From: Mycobacterium gordonae
Lineage (GTDB): Bacteria; Actinomycetota; Actinomycetes; Mycobacteriales; Mycobacteriaceae
Assembly (NCBI RefSeq): GCF_001417955.2
Contig: NZ_LKTM01000347.1
Span: 1 to 37,344 of the forward strand
DNA: 37,344 nt
Direction of reading: 5' to 3'
Below the pieces are notes generated by a model. The model did no database searches. It worked only from the letters and a program-made list of their open reading frames with translations, and had not been told where the DNA came from. A program made the translations under genes and the position numbers. Positions 31,911-37,344 of this stretch are shown piece after piece (position 1 is the stretch's first letter; the number at the start of each line of letters is the position of its first letter).

Positions 31911-32006
31911 GAATGGCACCCTGATTGGGCAGCAAGCGTTTTCGCCCCGCGCAGCCGCCTGGGGGCACCCGCCGCACAAAGTGCTCATTATCGGGTGTGG
32001 CCCATT

Positions 32007-32012
32007 TAGAAT
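32007..32012 (+). promoter_or_regulatory. Possible -10 element for lpqM
   Basis: TAGAAT in an AT-rich pocket of the 141-base gap between the LpqL paralogue and lpqM fits the TANNNT pattern. It would start transcription near 32019, about 33 bases before the lpqM ATG. No clear -35 is visible. Confidence 0.4.
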
Positions 32013-32051
32013 GAGTTTCCTTTGGTGCAGGCTCGGGACGGGGTTGATCGA

Positions 32052-33515
32052 ATGAAGTTGCGCTCGCGCAGGGTGGTCGCGTCCTCACGCGCCCTGACGG
32101 CTGGTCTGGCTGCGGTGTTGGTGGTGGCGGGCTGTACCACCATGGTCAACGGACGCGCCGTGTCGGTACTCAACGATCCGTTCCGGGTGGGTGGGCTGCC
32201 GGCCACCGACGGGCCCAGCGGAGTCAAGCCGAACGGGCCGGCGCCGACGGGGACCGTGCTCAACACCAACAACGGGCCCATCGACAAGTTGTCACTGCTG
32301 TCGGTCAACGACATCGAGGAATTCTGGAAGAACAACTACATCGCACCCTTGCAGGGCTCGTTTAAACCCGTCGACAAGTTGGTGTCGTATGACTCCAACG
32401 ACCCGAACAGCCCGATCGTCTGCCACAACGAGACCTACGATCTGGTCAACGCCTTCTACACCTCCCGGTGCAACATGATCGCCTGGGATCGTGGCGTTTT
32501 CATGGCAGTCGCGCAGAAATACTTCGGCGACATGTCGGTGAACGGCGTGCTGGCTCACGAATTCGGGCACGCCCTGCAGACCATGGCCAAGCTGGTCACC
32601 CGCAAAGACCCCACCATCGTGCGTGAGCAGCAGGCCGACTGTTTCGCCGGGGTGTACATGTACAACGTGGCCGCCGGTAAGTCGCCGCGCTTCAACATCA
32701 GCACCGCGGACGGACTCGACCACGTGCTGGCCGGCATCATCACCACGCGCGACCCGGTGATGGACGCCGACTCCCAGAACGACGACGAGCACGGTTCGGC
32801 TCTCGACCGGGTCAGCGCCTTCCAGATGGGCTTCATCACCGGCACCTCCGCGTGCGCGGGGATCAACAAGGCCGAGGTGGAGCAGCGGCGCGGCGATCTA
32901 CCGACCACACTGCGGGTCGACACCGGCGGGGACCCGGAGACCGGCGAAGTGCAGATCACCGAAGACACGCTGAAGACGCTGATGGAGTTGATGGGCAAGA
33001 TCTTCTCGCCGAAGAGCCCGCCCACACTGGTCCTCAAGGCGGGCGGCTGCTCGGATGCCAAGCCCAGTCCGCCGGCGTCCTACTGCCCGGCCACCAACAC
33101 GATCAACGTGGACCTGCCCGCACTGGCGACCATGGGCAAGGTCGCCGGCGAGAAGGAACACAGCCTGCCGCAGGGTGACGACACTGCGCTGTCGATCGTC
33201 ATGTCGCGGTACGCGCTCGCGGTGCAGCACGAGCGTGGGCTGGCGATGCAGAGCCCGTGGACCGCGCTGCGCACGGCATGCCTCACCGGCGTCGCGCACC
33301 GCAAGATGGCCGAGAACATCGAGTTGCCCTCCGGCAACTCCCTGGTGCTGACGGCTGGTGACCTCGATGAAGCCGTCGCGGGACTCCTGACCAACCACAT
33401 GGTCGCCAGTGACGCCGACGGCATCAGCGTCCCCGCCGGATTCACCCGTATCGCCGCGTTCCGCTCTGGGGTGGGCGGCGAGATGGACGGGTGCTACTCC
33501 CGCTACCCGGGCTGA
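32052..33515 (+). CDS. lpqM: Lipoprotein metallopeptidase LpqM
   Basis: 487 residues from ATG 32052 (MKLRSRR); a longer frame from 32022 lacks support. Basic N-terminus and lipobox VAGC (C about 29) mark a lipoprotein. The zinc-binding motif is LAHEFGHALQT (HExxH) at about 175-185, with a downstream EQQADCFAGVYMYN element that supplies the third ligand, as in the neutral zinc metallopeptidases related to YpwA/KPN_02809-type proteins. Two domains of mostly polar sequence follow. Homologous by position and motifs to Rv0419. Surface protease of unknown substrate; in mycobacteria LpqM has been connected with conjugal DNA transfer in M. smegmatis as I recall. Confidence 0.93.
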   Translation: MKLRSRRVVASSRALTAGLAAVLVVAGCTTMVNGRAVSVLNDPFRVGGLPATDGPSGVKPNGPAPTGTVLNTNNGPIDKLSLLSVNDIEEFWKNNYIAPLQGSFKPVDKLVSYDSNDPNSPIVCHNETYDLVNAFYTSRCNMIAWDRGVFMAVAQKYFGDMSVNGVLAHEFGHALQTMAKLVTRKDPTIVREQQADCFAGVYMYNVAAGKSPRFNISTADGLDHVLAGIITTRDPVMDADSQNDDEHGSALDRVSAFQMGFITGTSACAGINKAEVEQRRGDLPTTLRVDTGGDPETGEVQITEDTLKTLMELMGKIFSPKSPPTLVLKAGGCSDAKPSPPASYCPATNTINVDLPALATMGKVAGEKEHSLPQGDDTALSIVMSRYALAVQHERGLAMQSPWTALRTACLTGVAHRKMAENIELPSGNSLVLTAGDLDEAVAGLLTNHMVASDADGISVPAGFTRIAAFRSGVGGEMDGCYSRYPG

Positions 33516-33539
33516 TCTCCCGGCTCCGGGTCAGGCGGG

Positions 33540-34175
33540 TCAGGCTTTTCGGGCCGCCGGCGGCAGCAGGCGCAGCGCCGCGTCGACGGCCAGGGCGGGG
33601 ACGTCGAGAGTCTTCGAGCCCAGATCGTGCCGCGCGCCGGTGATTTCGACGATCTCGGTGGGTGCGGCGATCAGCGCCGCGGCGTCGCGCAATTCGCTGA
33701 TGGTGCCGAACGGGTCCGAGGTGCCGTGGGTGAAGACCGTCGGCACGGTGATGCGGGGCAGGTGCTCGGTGCGCGGGCGCTCCGGCTTGCCCGGCGGATG
33801 GAGCGGGTAGGAGAAGAGCGTCAACTCGTCCACGGGCACCTCCAGGGCGGCCACCACCATCGAGGTCTGCCGGCCGCCGTAGGAATGCCCCCCGGCGATC
33901 AGTGGTCCGTCCGCCAGCGTGCGGCACAACTCGATCGCTTCGACGACACCCGCCTGGTCGGCGATGGCGGAGCCCGACGGTGGGCCCTTGGGCCGTCGTC
34001 GCCGGTAGGGCAGGTTGTAGCGCACCGCCAGCCAGCCCCGGCGTGCCCACTCGTCGCAAATGCGTTGCAGCAGAGCGGAATCGCGGTTACCTCCGGCGCC
34101 GTGTGTCAGCACCGCGACGCCCTGGGGTGTGCCCACCGGTTCGTGCGCGATGCCGGCGATGTCGTCGAGGTTCAT
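33540..34175 (-). CDS. Alpha/beta hydrolase, Rv0421c-like
   Basis: 211 residues from ATG 34175, which overlaps the thiD stop (ATGA); the longer upstream frame only runs through thiD. Alpha/beta-hydrolase features: VAVLTHGAGGNRD (oxyanion region), the nucleophile elbow IAGGHSYGGRQTS with Ser, the acid in THGTSDPFG and the histidine in GARHDLGSK. This is the KANL3/Tex30-like branch of dienelactone hydrolase-type proteins. Substrate unknown. It is the third gene of the riboswitch-led thiC-thiD operon, as in M. tuberculosis. The small membrane gene Rv0420c that I recall next to it is absent here. Confidence 0.9.
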   Translation of the reverse strand: MNLDDIAGIAHEPVGTPQGVAVLTHGAGGNRDSALLQRICDEWARRGWLAVRYNLPYRRRRPKGPPSGSAIADQAGVVEAIELCRTLADGPLIAGGHSYGGRQTSMVVAALEVPVDELTLFSYPLHPPGKPERPRTEHLPRITVPTVFTHGTSDPFGTISELRDAAALIAAPTEIVEITGARHDLGSKTLDVPALAVDAALRLLPPAARKA

Positions 34176-34998
34176 GAGCCGAGCCGGAACAACGGGGACA
34201 CCGGGCCGTGCCCTCCACCCAGTGGATAGGCGGCGCGCAGGCATTCGGTAACCCAGAGCTTTCCGAAAGCGACCGCATCGGGCATCTGATATCCGTGGGC
34301 CAGCGCACACGCCGTGGCCGCAGCCAGGGTGTCGCCGCCACCGTGGTCGTTGCCGGTCGGCAGTCGCTCGGCGTCGAACTCGTAGAATTCCTCGCCGTCG
34401 TAGAGCAGGTCGCTGCTGCGCTGCGACGAGCGCAGGTGTCCGCCTTTGACCAGCGCCCAGCGCGGGCCCAGAGCGTGCAGCGCTTTGGCGGCGGCGCGTT
34501 GGGTGTCGGTGTCGACGACATCGATTCCGACCAGTAGTTTCACTTCGTCCAGATTGGGTGTCACCAGGGTCGCCATCGGAAACAGTTGGCTACGAAGCGA
34601 ATCCAGTGCCGAAGCGGCGAGCAGCGGGTCCCCGTGCATGGACGCGCACACGGGGTCGACGACCAGCGGCACAGTCAGGTCGAGCCCGCGCCAGGTGCGT
34701 GACACCGCCTCGATGATGGACGCGGACGCCAGCATCCCGGTCTTGGCGGCCTGGATGCCGATGTCGGTGACCACCGCTTCGATCTGCCCGGCCACCACGT
34801 CGTCTGGAATCTCGTGAAAGCTCTTGACGCCCAATGTGTTCTGCACCGTGACGGCGGTGACCGCGACGCAGGCATGGACGCCGAGCAGTGCGATGGTGCG
34901 CATGTCGGCCTGGATGCCGGCACCACCGCCGGAGTCTGATCCGGCGATGGTCAGCACCCGCAGCGGCGTCGTTCCCGGCGCCGGAAGCGGCAGGAAAC

Positions 34999-35002
<4 letters not shown>
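34172..35002 (-). CDS. thiD: HMP/HMP-phosphate kinase ThiD
   Basis: 276 residues; the ATG overlaps the thiC stop. A ribokinase-fold enzyme that phosphorylates hydroxymethylpyrimidine and its monophosphate for thiamine synthesis. Signatures: RVLTIAGSDSGGGAGIQADMRTIALLGVHACVAVTAVTVQNT (about 16-57), VDPVCASMHGDPLL, TLVTPNLDEVKLLVG, KGGH, and the anion-hole motif GNDHGGGDTLAAATACALAHG near 225-245. Here the usual HGTGCT version of this motif reads HGGGDT. Its stop overlaps the downstream hydrolase. Confidence 0.95.
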
Positions 35003-36624
<1,622 letters not shown>

Positions 36625-36629
36625 CTCTA

Positions 36630-36719
36630 TCTCCCTACGCCGGCATTACCCGGTCAGGTTCGTACGGTCGACGGCCCCAGCCGTCCTCTCAGCGCATGAG
36701 GGTTTGCGCTCCCGCGTGA
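36630..36719 (-). promoter_or_regulatory. TPP riboswitch (THI box) upstream of thiC
   Basis: Read on the minus strand, the aptamer elements occur in order: GCGGGAGCGC, the GCGCTGAGAGG core, a GC-rich variable hairpin, AACCTGACCGGGTAATGCCG and the closing GCGTAGGGAG. The GGGAG at the end is the only ribosome site for thiC, 6 bases from its ATG, so TPP binding should shut off translation. Between promoter and aptamer lies another hairpin-forming GC segment (about 36727-36745). Confidence 0.95.
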
Positions 36720-36752
36720 TTTATTGGGCTTGCCCAGCTCGCCGGGCTCCTC

Positions 36753-36764
36753 CCACGCTAGCGC
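36753..36764 (-). promoter_or_regulatory. Promoter core upstream of thiC riboswitch
   Basis: The minus strand reads GCGCTAGCGTGG, identical to the 12-mer in front of the thiO riboswitch. The -10-like TAGCGT occupies 36760-36755. It lies only about 25 bases beyond the stop codon of the PGRS-type gene, so thiC transcription starts practically at the end of that gene. Confidence 0.5.
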
Positions 36765-36788
36765 AGGGCGGGGCGGATGGGCAGGGGC

Positions 36789-37344
36789 TCAGCCGTGTGT
36801 CCCGGGAGTGCCGAACAGCGAGCCTTTGCTGCCGCCGTTGCCGCCCCTGCCGTCGGGGCCGGCCTGACCCGAACCCGGCGCTACGGTCGCGCCGCCGGCG
36901 CCGCCGCCACCCCCGTTGCCGCCGTCGCCGATGAAGCCGATGGAATCGCCACCGTCACCGCCGTCGCCGCCGGTCCCGCCGATGAGGCCTTTGCCGCCGG
37001 CTCTGCCTATCCCGCCGGCGCCGCCGTTGCCCAGCAGTCCACTGTGTCCGCCGTTGCCGCCACCGCCGCCGGTGCCGCCGATTCCTCCGAACTGGCTGCC
37101 ATCGCCGGCGAACCCGCCGGCGCCGCCCGCGCCGCCGTTGCCGGACAGCTTCGCGTCACCGCCGTAACCCCCGGCACCGCCGGTTCCGCCAGCGTGCTGT
37201 GCAGCGGTGGCGGACGTTCCGTTGCCGCCCGCGCCGCCCGCTCCGCCGTTGCCGATCTGCCCGCTCAACCCGCCGTTGCCCCCGTGTCCGCCGCTGCCTC
37301 CCGTACCGGCGGTCGCCAGCCCGCCGGTACGGGAGGCAGCGGCG
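36789..37344 (-). CDS. PE_PGRS-type glycine-rich protein, 3' part
   Basis: The frame is open from the window edge to a TGA at 36789 and encodes Gly-Gly-X repeats (NGGAGGAGGNG, GGTGGAGGYGG and similar), the PGRS pattern of slow-growing mycobacteria, ending in SKGSLFGTPGTHG. The PE domain and start are outside the window. The apparent internal TTG at 37268 is not a start, since the repeat pattern continues upstream of it to about 37312. Beyond that the Gly-Gly-X pattern breaks exactly where an inverted copy of the preceding bases begins. PE_PGRS proteins are exported or surface-exposed via ESX-5; the role of this one is unknown. Confidence 0.85.
   Translation of the reverse strand, partial: AAASRTGGLATAGTGGSGGHGGNGGLSGQIGNGGAGGAGGNGTSATAAQHAGGTGGAGGYGGDAKLSGNGGAGGAGGFAGDGSQFGGIGGTGGGGGNGGHSGLLGNGGAGGIGRAGGKGLIGGTGGDGGDGGDSIGFIGDGGNGGGGGAGGATVAPGSGQAGPDGRGGNGGSKGSLFGTPGTHG
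37289..37344. repeat. Perfect 24-bp inverted repeat at the window end
   Basis: Bases 37321-37344 are the exact reverse complement of 37289-37312, with an 8-base loop between them. The right arm ends on the last base of the window. This is more likely a fold-back at the end of an assembled contig in repetitive PGRS DNA than a natural element. Confidence 0.85.

Noticed and set aside
33515..33540. Terminator between lpqM and the convergent hydrolase gene
   Set aside because: CCCG/CGGG around GCTC gives only a 4-bp stem and no T-tract; too weak to call.
36916..37167. Proline-rich plus-strand frame at the right edge
   Set aside because: It is the mirror of the Gly-Gly-X repeats of the PGRS gene on the minus strand.
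36789..37312. CRISPR array suspected from short regular repeats
   Set aside because: The repeats are irregular GGX codon triplets in one open frame, without constant repeats and unique spacers.

Overview
The window is high-GC mycobacterial chromosome, most likely from a slow-growing non-tuberculous species. The evidence is a conserved backbone in the order I remember from the M. tuberculosis Rv0398c-Rv0423c region (fadE7, a DUF3054 gene, an Rv0406c-like hydrolase, fgd1, pta, ackA, pknG, glnH, glnX, mutT3, thiE, thiO, thiS, thiG, lpqL, lpqM, thiD, thiC), an F420-dependent enzyme, many stop/start overlaps of the ATGA/GTGA type, and a PE_PGRS-type Gly-Gly-X reading frame at the right edge. Orthology calls come from recognising the proteins; no database was searched.

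Layout. 1-2.6 kb: minus-strand fadE7, a decapeptide-repeat protein and a small secreted protein. 2.6-7.9 kb: a plus-strand run (DUF3054 membrane protein, SAM methyltransferase, GNAT acetyltransferase, three luciferase-like flavin monooxygenases), the last five genes chained by 4-base overlaps; in M. tuberculosis I recall mmpL1/mmpS1/fadD30/pks6 here. 7.85-8.95 kb: minus-strand metallo-beta-lactamase-fold hydrolase and UPF0060 membrane protein. 8.98-13.2 kb: fgd1-pta-ackA. 13.2-17.7 kb: an accessory block between ackA and pknG, with a DUF1501/DUF1800 pair, an AbiEi-like/DUF559 nuclease-fold gene followed by two 80-bp stem-loop repeats, and an hsp20 gene with a palindromic upstream site and a small coupled ORF. 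17.8-22.4 kb: the glnX-glnH-pknG amino-acid-sensing operon. 22.5-25.9 kb: mutT3, thiE and the TPP-riboswitch operon thiO-thiS-thiG, to which an SGNH hydrolase is coupled. 26.6-28.9 kb: a second accessory pocket with tandem secreted four-cysteine paralogues and a CD225/dispanin-DUF2752 pair. 28.9-33.5 kb: lpqL, an lpqL paralogue that has lost catalytic residues, and lpqM. 33.5-36.8 kb: minus-strand thiC-thiD-hydrolase operon behind a second TPP riboswitch. 36.8-37.3 kb: 3' part of a PE_PGRS-like gene, ending in a perfect 24-bp inverted repeat flush with the last base, which looks like a contig-end artefact.

The genes combine into several modules: thiamine biosynthesis under two THI boxes with a shared promoter-like core; acetate/acetyl-phosphate metabolism beside F420-dependent glucose-6-phosphate oxidation; amino-acid sensing through GlnH/GlnX to PknG; and a compact oxidative/acetylation operon of unknown substrate. 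The items most worth following are the pseudo-peptidase next to LpqL, the nuclease gene with its twin three-armed repeats, the decapeptide-repeat protein, and the methyltransferase-GNAT-monooxygenase operon.
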